Part shown: one piece after another, positions 26,920-35,581 of the stretch
Layout: every line of letters starts with the position of its first letter
Position numbering within the stretch: the stretch's first letter is position 1
Origin: Sulfobacillus acidophilus DSM 10332
GTDB taxonomy: Bacteria; Bacillota; Sulfobacillia; Sulfobacillales; Sulfobacillaceae
NCBI GenBank assembly: GCA_000237975.1
Contig: CP003179.1
Coordinates: 2,386,270-2,450,269 of the forward strand
DNA length: 64,000 bases
Direction: 5' to 3'
The notes under the pieces: generated by a model
What the model was told of the DNA's origin: nothing
Databases searched by the model: none
What the model saw: only the letters and a program-made list of their open reading frames with translations
Position numbers and translations under genes: made by a program

Positions 26920-27660
26920 TCAATCCATGACCAGTCCGCCATCCACCACGAGGGTTTGTCCCGTGACATAATCTGCTTGAATAAAATACCATACGGCGTC
27001 GGCTATGTCTTCCGGACGTCCCGCACGGCCTAAGGGTACTTGTTCGACCAACGCTTGGTAGGCGGGCTTTGACATCCCTTGCGTTAAATCGGTGTCAATA
27101 ATGCCCGGCGCCACCACGTTGACGGTAATGTTACGGGACGCCAGCTCACGCGCCACTGCCCGCGAAAACCCGATGATGCCGGCTTTGGCGGCCGCATAAT
27201 TGGCTTGCCCCGCATTACCCAATATGCCCGCAATGGAGGAAATATTGACAATCCGCCCATAACGCTGCTTAACCATCGGTTTTGCCGCCGCTCGCGTACA
27301 ATAAAACACGCTGGACAAATCGGTTTGAATCACGTCCGCCCAGTCTTCAGAGCGCATCCGAAGCAACAGGGTGTCGCGGGTGATGCCCGCATTATTGACT
27401 AAAATGTCGAGGCGTCCCCAACGTTCAACGACGCTGTCGATCAACTGTTGCGCCTCGTCCTGACGCGATACGTCGGCCGGAAGCAACAGGCTTTCGCTCC
27501 CCTTCGCCTCAATGAGCGCGGCCGTTTCTTGCGCCGCCTCGGCCTGTCCCCGGTAATTGACCGCAACCCGGATACCGGCTTCGGCCAATCGAACCGCAAT
27601 GGCCCGGCCAATACCGCGGGATGCTCCCGTTACCAAGGCCACCTTGTCCCGCCACTGCAT
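26920..27660 (-). CDS. fabG: 3-oxoacyl-ACP reductase
   Basis: 246 residues, full length. Short-chain dehydrogenase motifs: [12 protein letters not shown] (NADPH binding), [35 protein letters not shown] with Ser-Tyr-Lys catalytic residues, and [10 protein letters not shown]. The NNAGITRD sequence is characteristic of FabG within the family. It reduces beta-ketoacyl-ACP in each elongation round. Confidence 0.96.
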   Translation of the reverse strand: MQWRDKVALVTGASRGIGRAIAVRLAEAGIRVAVNYRGQAEAAQETAALIEAKGSESLLLPADVSRQDEAQQLIDSVVERWGRLDILVNNAGITRDTLLLRMRSEDWADVIQTDLSSVFYCTRAAAKPMVKQRYGRIVNISSIAGILGNAGQANYAAAKAGIIGFSRAVARELASRNITVNVVAPGIIDTDLTQGMSKPAYQALVEQVPLGRAGRPEDIADAVWYFIQADYVTGQTLVVDGGLVMD

Positions 27661-27738
27661 TGATCATCCTACTTTCCTTGGATTGCCAGGGTTGGCTGGG
27701 GCTGGCCACCGCAATTCGTTGCTATTATAGCCTCCGAC

Positions 27739-28671
27739 CTATGCCAGTTCAAGTGCCCGGGCCAGCCCGGCCGGGTCTTCCACCGAGACCACGGTCCGCC
27801 CCCGATCAATCTTTTTCAACAAATTAGCTAAACTCTTACCGGGCCCCAATTCGATGAACGCCTCCGCCCCGAGGCTAATGGCCCGCCTGACGCCGGCTTC
27901 GAATTGTACCGGACGATAGACTTGAGCGACGAGCCGCGATCGGATTTCTTCCGGATCGGTACACGGTTCGGCGTCCACGTTGGCAATCACCGGAAACTGA
28001 GGGGGACGGATCACGACGGTGGCCAGCGCGTCGGCAATCACTGCGCCGGCCGGTTCCAGCAAGCGGGAATGAAACGGGGCCGATACCGGCAACCGAATCG
28101 CCTTACCGCCCTGGGCCCGAATCAACTCTTCCGCCCGCTCAAGTCCCCGAATCAACCCGGAAATGACAATTTGTCCGGGGGCGTTAAAATTGGCGGGATC
28201 AACCGCCCCGACCGACGAGGCGTCTTGACAAATCACTTCCACCGTTTCCGGGTCCAACCCCAATACCGCCGTCATCCCACCGTGGCCAAGCGGTACCGTA
28301 TGTTGCATCGCACGACCCCGTACCCTAGTGACCCGCACCGCGTCGGCAAAATCCAGGGCCCCGGACGCCACGTACGCCGAATACTCTCCGAGTGACAATC
28401 CTAATCCCACCCGGGGTCGGAAATCCCCGCGATGGGCTAAAAATGTCCGCCAGGCGGCTATACTGACGGTCAAAATGGCGGGCTGTTGTAGCTCCGTTTC
28501 TTCCAACCGCGCCGCCGGGCCCTCAAAAATCACTTGGGATAACCGATAGCCCAACGCCTCGTCGGCTTCCTCAAAAGTATGTCGGGCTTCGGGGTAGGTA
28601 TCATGGAGAAGGCGCCCCATGCCGACCGTCTGCGAGCCTTGCCCCGGAAACATAACCGCCCAGGCCGTCAT
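27739..28671 (-). CDS. fabD: Malonyl-CoA:ACP transacylase
   Basis: 310 residues from ATG 28671 (TAWAVMFPGQGSQTVGMG). The nucleophile Ser lies in GLSLGEYSAYVASGALD and the catalytic His in SAPFHSRLLEPA; GQIVISG is also present. It loads malonyl groups on ACP. The usual GHSxGE motif reads GLSLGE, a variant found in other Firmicutes. The start overlaps the fabH stop (ATGA). Confidence 0.95.
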   Translation of the reverse strand: MTAWAVMFPGQGSQTVGMGRLLHDTYPEARHTFEEADEALGYRLSQVIFEGPAARLEETELQQPAILTVSIAAWRTFLAHRGDFRPRVGLGLSLGEYSAYVASGALDFADAVRVTRVRGRAMQHTVPLGHGGMTAVLGLDPETVEVICQDASSVGAVDPANFNAPGQIVISGLIRGLERAEELIRAQGGKAIRLPVSAPFHSRLLEPAGAVIADALATVVIRPPQFPVIANVDAEPCTDPEEIRSRLVAQVYRPVQFEAGVRRAISLGAEAFIELGPGKSLANLLKKIDRGRTVVSVEDPAGLARALELA

Positions 28672-29678
28672 ACGGTGCGCCCTCCCGGCGTACCCCACCG
28701 AATCACGGTTGCCCCCCAGGTCAATCCGGCGCCAAACGCCGCCAACACGACCACCTGGCCCGGTTGGAGTTTGCCCGCTTCTCGTGCCTCTCCCAGGGCT
28801 AACGGAATCGAGGCCACTGAGGTGTTGCCGTACCGTTCGATATTACTGACCACTTTGTCGACGTCGAGATCAAACTGACGCATCGCCGCATCGATAATCC
28901 GCTGATTGGCTTGATGCGGAACCAGCAGATCCAGGTCCTCCACCGTCAGCCCGGCTACCGCCAAACTTTTTTCCACGGCATCCGGCATCGCTTTCACCGC
29001 AAACCGAAAGACTTCATTGCCGTTCATTTTTAAATAGTGCAGGCGGTTTTCCACGGTTTCGGGACTGGCCGGCTGTTTCGAACCGCCAGCCGGCAACGAC
29101 AGGAGCTCGCCACCCCGACCGTCGGCATTCAGGTAGGATCCCAAAATCCCGTAGGTGTCGGTTTCATAGGCCTCCAACACCACCGCCCCGGCCCCGTCGC
29201 CAAACAACACCGCCGTCGAGCGGTCCTGATAATCGGTAATCGCACTCAACTTGTCGGCCGCGACCACCAATACCCGCCGATAGACCCCCGCTTCAATCAT
29301 CGCCGCCGCCATCGCCAAGGTGTAAATCCAGGCGGTACATCCTGCCTGTACATCGACACCGGGAATCGGCTTTGACGTCAGACGCGCCTGGATGCGAGCC
29401 GCGGTCGACGGAAATATGGTATCCGGCGTATTGGTGGCCACGAATATAAATTCCATCTCGTCTATCGAACGGCCAGCTTCCCGAAGCGCCTGTTGCACAG
29501 CCGGCACCGCCAAGTCGCTGGTGGCCACGTCGGGATCGGCAATGTGCCGTTCCCGGATTCCGGTCCGTGACACGATCCACTCGTCCGACGTCTCCATCAT
29601 GTGTTCCAAATCCTGGTTGGTCAGTATCCGCTCAGGAACGTAAGTCCCGAGACCCGTGACCACTGCCCGTTGCTTCAT
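28668..29678 (-). CDS. fabH: Beta-ketoacyl-ACP synthase III
   Basis: 336 residues from ATG 29678, with AAGGAGCCAAGC ahead. Catalytic Cys in VDVQAGCTAWIYTLAMA, His in LVPHQANQRIIDAA and Asn in YGNTSVASIPLAL. It condenses acyl-CoA primers with malonyl-ACP to start fatty-acid synthesis, including branched primers in Gram-positives. Its start lies 47 bases inside plsX, and it overlaps fabD by 4 bases. Confidence 0.96.
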   Translation of the reverse strand: MKQRAVVTGLGTYVPERILTNQDLEHMMETSDEWIVSRTGIRERHIADPDVATSDLAVPAVQQALREAGRSIDEMEFIFVATNTPDTIFPSTAARIQARLTSKPIPGVDVQAGCTAWIYTLAMAAAMIEAGVYRRVLVVAADKLSAITDYQDRSTAVLFGDGAGAVVLEAYETDTYGILGSYLNADGRGGELLSLPAGGSKQPASPETVENRLHYLKMNGNEVFRFAVKAMPDAVEKSLAVAGLTVEDLDLLVPHQANQRIIDAAMRQFDLDVDKVVSNIERYGNTSVASIPLALGEAREAGKLQPGQVVVLAAFGAGLTWGATVIRWGTPGGRTV

Positions 29679-30681
29679 GCTTGGCTCCTTCCTGTATGCG
29701 CTGCCGAATGCGCTCATGGGTGTCTTTGCCGGCGTAATCCGCCGCCATTTCGATCGTCCGGGCAAAGGCCCGCGCTTCGCTGGATCCATGGCATTTATAG
29801 ACCAGCTGATTTAACCCGAGGAGCGGAGCTCCCCCTTGATCCTGGTAGTCGAACCGGCCTTTCAGCCGCGTTAACCCGGATTTTAACAAGAGAGCGCCTA
29901 ATTTGGCCTGCCACCCCCGGGTCAGCTCTTGGCGAACCTCCCGAAAAATGTCCCGAGCAACCCCCTCAATGGCTTTCAGGGTGATATTGCCGGAAAACCC
30001 GTCCATAATCGCCACGTCTGCGTGGCCTTGCATCAATTCACGGGGCTCGAGATTCCCGATAAAGTGAATATCGGGATCGCTCTCCAGTTTGGCATAGGCT
30101 TGCCGCACCACTTGGGGACCCTTTTCGGGCTCCACGCCGACGTTCACCAACGCCACCCGTGGGGACGAGATGCCATACACTTCCTGGCAATATAAGGAAC
30201 CCATAACCCCGTATTGATATAACTGGTGGGCTGTCGGATCCAAATTGGCCCCCACATCCAACATGAGGACGCCCCAACTATGAAAGGTCGGCAAAATGGC
30301 GCTCAACGCCGGACGCTCGATTCCGGGCAAACGCCCGAGAATGAAGAGGCCGGCCGCCATCAAGGCCCCCGTGTTGCCGGCCGAGATCGCCGCCACCGCC
30401 TTGCCCTCGTCCACCAGGCGAATCGTCTTCACTAAAGACGAATCCCGTTTTTGACGCACCGCCTGCACCGGGGCTTCGGCCGTTTCAATGACTTCGCTGG
30501 CGTCGACCCAGCGAACGCGCGGTTCGGCTTGGATGCGCTCCCACCAATCGGCCGCCAGTTGCTCCCGATTGCCCACCAGCCACACTTCTAAATCCGGGCG
30601 CCGGGAAATAGCCTCCAAAGCACCGCCAATCGGGGCATCGGGTGCATGGTCGCCGCCCATCGCATCTACGGCTATGTTCAT
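29632..30681 (-). CDS. plsX: Phosphate acyltransferase PlsX
   Basis: 349 residues. Opens NIAVDAMGGDHAP, followed by SAGNTGALMAAG, RPALSAILPT and NGFSGNITLKAIEG-like MDGFSGNITLKAIEG. It converts acyl-ACP to acyl-phosphate for phospholipid synthesis. ATG 30681 has GGGAGGAG upstream. Overlaps fapR (4 bases) and fabH (47 bases), the conserved fapR-plsX-fab order. Confidence 0.96.
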   Translation of the reverse strand: MNIAVDAMGGDHAPDAPIGGALEAISRRPDLEVWLVGNREQLAADWWERIQAEPRVRWVDASEVIETAEAPVQAVRQKRDSSLVKTIRLVDEGKAVAAISAGNTGALMAAGLFILGRLPGIERPALSAILPTFHSWGVLMLDVGANLDPTAHQLYQYGVMGSLYCQEVYGISSPRVALVNVGVEPEKGPQVVRQAYAKLESDPDIHFIGNLEPRELMQGHADVAIMDGFSGNITLKAIEGVARDIFREVRQELTRGWQAKLGALLLKSGLTRLKGRFDYQDQGGAPLLGLNQLVYKCHGSSEARAFARTIEMAADYAGKDTHERIRQRIQEGAKHEATGSGHGSRDLRS

Positions 30682-31271
30682 CTTGGTGCTCCTCCCTCAG
30701 CCCAGTCGGGCGACGCCGCCGTCATCGCCACCACCACAAATTTGGCTCGAAAGACAGGCACATCGCCCACCCGGCTGACGACCAGCACCACCCAGCGAGG
30801 GCCCAGATGCCGGAGCACTTCGGCGGTTGCCACAATCCGTTCGCCGGCCCGGACCGGTTTTTTAAACTTCGCGTTCACCAATCCGGTTAACACCACGTCG
30901 CCGTCAACCACCGCAATCGCCAACGAGTCCGCTTGCGCAAACATAAAATGACCGCGCAAGATGCCGTTGCGTTCAAAAGCCATGTCCGGCGTGGTATCCA
31001 AAATCGAACGCCCGAACCGCCCCAGTTGCAAATCCACCAAATCACCCACCATTTCTTGCCGGTTTAAAGACCGTAACTGGTGAATGGCTTGACGGGCTAG
31101 CCCTTGAGTGCGCAAGCGCAGTTCCGGAATTCCTAACTGAAACCGGTCGAGTCGAATCGTCGGCACACTCACGCCGAAATAACGGGCTAATTCCTCATCC
31201 GTTTGCAGCGGATCGTCTTGAATTCGTTGGAGCAGCTGACGCTGCCGTTCCGCACGCCCCAACCTCGCCAT
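30678..31271 (-). CDS. fapR: Transcription factor FapR, malonyl-CoA-responsive regulator of fatty-acid synthesis
   Basis: 197 residues. N-terminal DeoR-like helix-turn-helix (RQRQLLQRIQDDPLQTDEEL, VSVPTIRLDR) followed by a linker helix and a hot-dog fold domain (ILRGHFMFAQADSLAIAVVD, GLVNAKFKKPVRAGERIVA) that binds malonyl-CoA. In Bacillus it represses the fap regulon until malonyl-CoA rises. First gene of fapR-plsX-fabH-fabD-fabG-acpP-fabF-rnc. A partial palindrome and an extended -10 lie upstream (31291-31316), compatible with autoregulation. Confidence 0.92.
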   Translation of the reverse strand: MARLGRAERQRQLLQRIQDDPLQTDEELARYFGVSVPTIRLDRFQLGIPELRLRTQGLARQAIHQLRSLNRQEMVGDLVDLQLGRFGRSILDTTPDMAFERNGILRGHFMFAQADSLAIAVVDGDVVLTGLVNAKFKKPVRAGERIVATAEVLRHLGPRWVVLVVSRVGDVPVFRAKFVVVAMTAASPDWAEGGAPR

Positions 31272-31290
31272 GATATCCCTTCTTGCCGTG

Positions 31291-31317
31291 TATCCGAGTT
31301 GATAATATCACTAAGTC
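31291..31317 (-). promoter_or_regulatory. Candidate fapR promoter with overlapping palindrome
   Basis: Minus strand reads CTTAGTGATATTATCAAC. TG-A-TATTAT forms an extended -10, and TGATA-T-TATCA is an 11-base palindrome inside it, preceded by TTAG as in known FapR sites. No good -35 is visible. The match to FapR operators is partial. Confidence 0.4.
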
Positions 31318-31332
31318 ATAATACCAGACCAC

Positions 31333-31362
31333 AAAAATTCCATGGCCAGGCCATGGAATTTC
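31333..31362 (-). terminator. Terminator between rpmF and fapR
   Basis: AAATTCCATGGCC and GGCCATGGAATTT form a near-perfect stem with a 2-base centre; on the minus strand it runs into TTTTTG. It ends yceD-rpmF transcripts before the fapR promoter. Confidence 0.8.
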
Positions 31363-31368
31363 TCGTCA

Positions 31369-31548
31369 TTAATCTTGATGTTGTACCACAATGCGACCGT
31401 TGTAATAGCCGCAATGGGGACACACGTGGTGCGGCAACCGATCCTGGTGGCACCGGGGGCACTCGACCCAGTTCGGTGCCGACAATTTCCATTGGGAACG
31501 GCGCTTGCGCGTGCGCGAACGCGATAACTTATGCTTCGGTACGGCCAT
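31369..31548 (-). CDS. rpmF: 50S ribosomal protein L32 (bL32), zinc-binding form
   Basis: 59 residues, read directly: [20 protein letters not shown], then [25 protein letters not shown] with four Cys in two CxxC pairs. This is the standard bL32 start and zinc ribbon. ATG 31548; an AGAGAA(CC) sequence precedes it. It follows yceD by 18 bases, the conserved yceD-rpmF pairing. The zinc-containing (Cys+) form is present, so no zinc-independent paralogue is implied here. Confidence 0.95.
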   Translation of the reverse strand: MAVPKHKLSRSRTRKRRSQWKLSAPNWVECPRCHQDRLPHHVCPHCGYYNGRIVVQHQD

Positions 31549-31566
31549 GACAGGTTCTCTCCAATC

Positions 31567-32085
31567 CTAGGATTCCGGCTCCGATGGTGGTGACCACCGG
31601 GCGAGCGCCGCCCAGCGGCTGTCGGGTTCGGGCTGACAATCGCAGTGACCCCAATTTAAATTGGTTCCGCACCGGGGACAAAGCCCTTGGCACTCCTCAT
31701 GACAGACCGCCCGAATCGGCATGCTGACCCCCACCGCATCGGCGACCATTTCATCCAGAAAAATTTTGTCACCCACATAACGTGAGTAATCCAATAACGG
31801 GTCGTTTTCGCCAACTTCCTCGCGAAATTGTTCGGTGGCGGAAAACGGAACCTCCAGTGGGAAGGGTTCCATGCACCGAGCGCAGATTGCCTCCACCTGG
31901 GCTGTTCCGGAGACTTCCACCAATAAATTCCCGCCGCCGGTATTGCGCACGGTAACGAACACAATCGCCGGGCCTTTGAGCGGAAAATCCAACCGCTCTT
32001 GGGTCGCTTCCGGCCATGGTTCGTGAATTTCGGCAGTTTCTTCCCGACCCGCCCATTTTTTTACATCGGAGACGCGCACAAACAT
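31567..32085 (-). CDS. yceD: YceD/DUF177 family metal-binding protein
   Basis: 172 residues. The centre has EAICARCMEPFPLEVPF and FREEVG, and the C-terminal part HEECQGLCPRCGTNLN followed by CDC, the Cys pattern of DUF177. The family is always beside rpmF and in plants and bacteria is linked with 23S rRNA accumulation. ATG 32085 has GAGGTGGAATA before it; a near-consensus promoter lies 26 bases further up. Confidence 0.9.
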   Translation of the reverse strand: MFVRVSDVKKWAGREETAEIHEPWPEATQERLDFPLKGPAIVFVTVRNTGGGNLLVEVSGTAQVEAICARCMEPFPLEVPFSATEQFREEVGENDPLLDYSRYVGDKIFLDEMVADAVGVSMPIRAVCHEECQGLCPRCGTNLNWGHCDCQPEPDSRWAALARWSPPSEPES

Positions 32086-32110
32086 TATTCCACCTCACGA
32101 CACTTTTTCA

Positions 32111-32140
32111 AGTATAGCGATACCGCCAAGCGCCTGTCAA
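32111..32140 (-). promoter_or_regulatory. Sigma-A promoter of yceD-rpmF
   Basis: Minus strand TTGACA (32140-32135), 18 bases, TATACT (32116-32111), about 25 bases before the yceD start codon. Confidence 0.8.
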
Positions 32141-32169
32141 TTTGTCTAGTGTGATCCGGGCGGGACATC

Positions 32170-33429
32170 CTAATGCGCCGAAGACAGCGGAACCTGCCGT
32201 TTGGTGTCATAACGCCCCAACACGGTGGGAAACAGGACGACGTAGGCCAATTGCAAGCCGGCGGCAACCAGAAAGGGAATGGCCAACGACCCTCGGGCGA
32301 TGAGCCAGCCCCCCAAGGCCGGACCTAACGCATTCGGAAGACTCCACGAAGCCGCATTCAAGCTGCTGGCAAAACCGCGCCGCTGATCGCGGACCAGATT
32401 GACGCTAAACGCCTGCCGGGCCCCGGCCGATCCCCGATTGACAATCGAGCGGACCAGATAGAGTACCGCCGCCCACACGAAAGAGGGCATGAAGGGTAAG
32501 AGCACCAACAGCAGTACCCCCAATAAGCGGGGTAAGATAATGGCCCGCACCAGCCCCACCTGTTCCGACAAATGACCAATAAACCAGGAGGAAATCCCCG
32601 TCAAAAAGAACGTCAGCGCATAAACCGGCCCTATCGCATCCGGCCCCACGCCAAATCGGACATTAAACCAGTATGGTAACAAAGGCGCCACCAAACCCAC
32701 ACCCAAAGCATTAATCATGTTGACCACAGTCAGTAATAAAAGGGCCCGGTTTTCCTGATGGACCAAGGCTTTTTCGGCGGTGGGCGCTTCCGCCGACGAC
32801 GGATCCCCTCGTTTCGCGGTCGGTTTGACTTCCGTCAAGGTATAAATTTGTATCCAGTTCACCACCGCCACGACCAAGGTGAGCCAAAATACCGGCAGAT
32901 ATTGGCGGGCGCCGGCCGCTCCCGGGACTATATGAATAAGGCCGGCCGCCAACAAAGACCCCAGACCCATTCCCCAAAATTGCAATCCGGCATTGAGACT
33001 AAAGATAAGCCCGCGCCGCTCACCCGGTACCGATTGGGCTAACCAGGCCTGTTCGGCCGGTGCAAATGGCCCCGAAGCCCCGTTGGCCCCGCGACCAAAC
33101 CCGAATAAAATGGCGACCGTCGCCAGCACTCCGACGGCCGGATCGACCAAGATCGCCAGTGTTCCCAGGATGAGGCCGACTTCATAAATCAAAAGGAACG
33201 TGCGTCGCCCGACGCGATCGCTTAACGAACCGACAATGAGGCCCAATCCTGCGCCGATAAGGCCGGCCGCCATCAACAAAACGCCGACTTCGGCCGCCGT
33301 CCAATGACGAGCCCGCAAGTAAAGGGTAAAATCGACCGCCAGCGCTCCCTGCGCCACACTCCGCAAAAACCGGGTGGCAATCAGCCGCCGCGCCACCGGG
33401 TTTAATTCACGCCATTTAACCCCGTTCAT
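32170..33429 (-). CDS. MFS transporter (efflux type) paired with a MarR regulator
   Basis: 419 residues with 12 predicted membrane segments in two halves joined by a charged loop (~200-225). The MFS loop 2-3 motif GSLSDRVGRRTFLLIYE and its echo GHLSEQVGLVRAI in the second half are clear. Likely a proton-driven exporter. It starts 14 bases inside the marR gene, so both are one transcript and the regulator probably responds to the exported compound. Substrate unknown. Confidence 0.85.
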   Translation of the reverse strand: MNGVKWRELNPVARRLIATRFLRSVAQGALAVDFTLYLRARHWTAAEVGVLLMAAGLIGAGLGLIVGSLSDRVGRRTFLLIYEVGLILGTLAILVDPAVGVLATVAILFGFGRGANGASGPFAPAEQAWLAQSVPGERRGLIFSLNAGLQFWGMGLGSLLAAGLIHIVPGAAGARQYLPVFWLTLVVAVVNWIQIYTLTEVKPTAKRGDPSSAEAPTAEKALVHQENRALLLLTVVNMINALGVGLVAPLLPYWFNVRFGVGPDAIGPVYALTFFLTGISSWFIGHLSEQVGLVRAIILPRLLGVLLLVLLPFMPSFVWAAVLYLVRSIVNRGSAGARQAFSVNLVRDQRRGFASSLNAASWSLPNALGPALGGWLIARGSLAIPFLVAAGLQLAYVVLFPTVLGRYDTKRQVPLSSAH

Positions 33430-33841
33430 GAGTCGGTCCTCCCCTCGCCTGCCCGCTGAGCACGGATTCCAAAAGACGTGTCAAGGCCTCGACTTCCTCC
33501 GCAGACAACACGCCGAGCAACTCGGCCACCCGTTGAACAAACGCCGTTTCGGCTTCGGCCAACACCAAGCGTCCGGAGTCGGTGAGTTCCACTTGCACCA
33601 TCCGCAAATCGTGCGGCAGACCTCGACGGGCAATCCATCCCGCCGTTTGCAATTTATCCAGCATTTGCGTGACGCCCGGAGACGACAGCCGTAAAAGCTC
33701 TTTCAGTTCGGACACCGTACGCGGTCCCGCTTTCAACTTCAGCATCAACCGCAGTTGGGGCCGTGAGAGCGCGCCATACTTTCCACCTAAAAGATCTTGT
33801 AATTGAATCAGGTAATCCGCCAAAACCCCCAGGGGTTCCAT
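33416..33841 (-). CDS. MarR-family transcriptional regulator
   Basis: 141 residues from ATG 33841, chosen because GGAGAGGAGG lies 8 bases upstream. Winged helix-turn-helix: LSRPQLRLMLKL, TVSELKELLRLSSPGVTQML, DKLQTAGWIARRGLPHDLRMVQVELT (the DxR wing). MarR dimers repress adjacent efflux genes and release DNA on ligand binding. The overlapping MFS gene downstream is the obvious target. A candidate operator sits at 33889-33907. Confidence 0.88.
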   Translation of the reverse strand: MEPLGVLADYLIQLQDLLGGKYGALSRPQLRLMLKLKAGPRTVSELKELLRLSSPGVTQMLDKLQTAGWIARRGLPHDLRMVQVELTDSGRLVLAEAETAFVQRVAELLGVLSAEEVEALTRLLESVLSGQARGGPTHERG

Positions 33842-33888
33842 CCGTGACGCCTCCTCTCCCTCAGCATAGCGCGGATCGCCCAAATATG

Positions 33889-33907
33889 TAAGTAACCAAG
33901 TTATCTT
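33889..33907. promoter_or_regulatory. Candidate MarR operator upstream of marR-MFS
   Basis: AAGTAAC-CAA-GTTATCTT is an inverted repeat with one extra base in the second arm, located ~50 bases before the marR start. Its form resembles typical MarR boxes. Confidence 0.45.
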
Positions 33908-33919
33908 TTGGCTAAAAAA

Positions 33920-35581
33920 TTACAGTCGCCCGCGTCGTACGGCGGCGAGAAAAAGCCCCGCGGCCAAGACCAGCGTAACCACAAAGGCATACGTCCCGAA
34001 GGGTAACCCGGGCAAGTGCGTCAATTGCTGTCGGCGAACCACCCAAGCCGTGCCTAAGACGACCGCCCCCAGCAAAAACGAGAGGGCGATGCGGTTGGCC
34101 AGTTTTTCCCAGTGCCATAAAATATGATCCATATTCCGATGTTCCAAAACAATCCGCACCTCGCCACGCGACAAGGTGGCCAACGTACGTTCCAGCTCCC
34201 CCGGTAAGGCCATGAAAGACGCCAGACTCCGACGACCGGCACCCAATGCGGGGCCGAGCCAATTCCGGGGATCCAGCCGCTGCCGAATCAGTTCGAGAGC
34301 CATCGGTTTACCCAATTCCACCAAGGAAAAGGCGGGATCCAGCTGGCGTACCACCCCATCGAGAATGACGGCGGTCCGAGCCAAGAGCAAATATTCCGAG
34401 GGCACTTGCAGATGATGGCGACGGGCCACGCGGAAGATATCCGATAACGCTTGGCCTACCGGAAACGATCCCAGTTGAGCTTCATAGTAACGGTGCCGTA
34501 ACCGTTCAATGTCCCGAATCAGACGCATGCGATCGGTTTGCCAGCGGTTTCCGTTCATGGCCATCAACGCGTCGGCCACGAGCTCCGAATCGCCTTGAGC
34601 CAATCCCAAAACCAAATCGACCGAATGGTGACGCATGACCCGGGACAATACGCCCACCAGTCCCCAATCCAGAAAAATTAACCGCCCCTCGGCATCAAGA
34701 TGAATATTGCCGGGATGAGGATCGGCATGAAAAAATCCTTGTTCAAATATTTGCCGGTAAATCACCGCCACCAATGTTCGCGCCAACTGCCGGGGCTCCC
34801 GCCCTGTCCGGGCCAATGCCGCACCGTCGGTAATCTTCTCTCCCGGGAGATCCTCTAACACCAATACCGACGAACGGGTCAACGACCAAATCACCTCGGG
34901 CACCACCACCTCGTCCGAATCGGTTAAATTCGCCCGTCCGGTGTCGGTGTTCCGGGCTTCAATCGTAAAATCCATCTCCTCGCGCAGAGCGGAAATGAGC
35001 TCTTCCACCACCTCCGTCAGCTGCGCCTCTTGGGCCCAAGGCCAACGATGTTCCGCCAACTCGGCCAACGTCCGCAAAATGCGGAAATCCGCCTCCGATT
35101 GTTCGACAATCCCCGGGCGACGCACTTTAACCACGATGGCACGTCCATCGGCTAAACGAGCCCGATGAACCTGCCCAATCGACGCAGCCGCCAACGGCTC
35201 CGGATCCACATGCTCCACCAAAGTGGAGTAATCGGCGCCCCATTCGCTCGCCAGAATACCCGTCACCTCGGCAAAATCGAACGGCGGCACGTCATCTTGC
35301 AAGTGTTCCAACGATTGGACGACGTCCGGCGGCAACACGTCCGATCGGGTCGAGGCTAGCTGCCCGAGTTTAATGTAGGTTGGCCCCAAATCGGCCAGGA
35401 CCAATCGTAACCGTTCCGGCCAGCGGGCATCTATCGACGGCGCCGGTGATTGACGCATCCGCCAGCCCCAAGGCAAATGTCGACTTAAGCCTAAGCTGTC
35501 GAGAACAAAGAAAAACCCGTGCCGACCCAAAATCTCGGCAATTTGGCGATAGCGGCCCCAGGTGTGCCAATCCCATCTCAC
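33920..35581 (-). CDS. ABC1/UbiB-family atypical kinase (AarF)
   Basis: 553 residues, GTG 35581 overlapping iadA by 4 bases. KxGQ motif in YIKLGQLASTRSDVLPPDVV, the Ala-rich loop AAASIGQVHRARL, KVRRPG Lys, and HADPHPGNIHLDAEGRLIFLDWGLVG as catalytic and metal-binding loop. Two membrane helices close the protein (ALSFLLGAVVLGTAWV and AFVVTLVLAAGLFLAAV). Relatives support ubiquinone or other isoprenoid lipid metabolism through ATPase activity. In a menaquinone-using Gram-positive the exact lipid target is unknown. Confidence 0.9.
   Translation of the reverse strand: MRWDWHTWGRYRQIAEILGRHGFFFVLDSLGLSRHLPWGWRMRQSPAPSIDARWPERLRLVLADLGPTYIKLGQLASTRSDVLPPDVVQSLEHLQDDVPPFDFAEVTGILASEWGADYSTLVEHVDPEPLAAASIGQVHRARLADGRAIVVKVRRPGIVEQSEADFRILRTLAELAEHRWPWAQEAQLTEVVEELISALREEMDFTIEARNTDTGRANLTDSDEVVVPEVIWSLTRSSVLVLEDLPGEKITDGAALARTGREPRQLARTLVAVIYRQIFEQGFFHADPHPGNIHLDAEGRLIFLDWGLVGVLSRVMRHHSVDLVLGLAQGDSELVADALMAMNGNRWQTDRMRLIRDIERLRHRYYEAQLGSFPVGQALSDIFRVARRHHLQVPSEYLLLARTAVILDGVVRQLDPAFSLVELGKPMALELIRQRLDPRNWLGPALGAGRRSLASFMALPGELERTLATLSRGEVRIVLEHRNMDHILWHWEKLANRIALSFLLGAVVLGTAWVVRRQQLTHLPGLPFGTYAFVVTLVLAAGLFLAAVRRGRL

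Noticed and set aside
28290-28440. Inactive FabD because GHSxGE reads GLSLGE
   Set aside because: The Leu variant is found in active FabD of other Firmicutes and the nucleophile Ser and the later His are kept.
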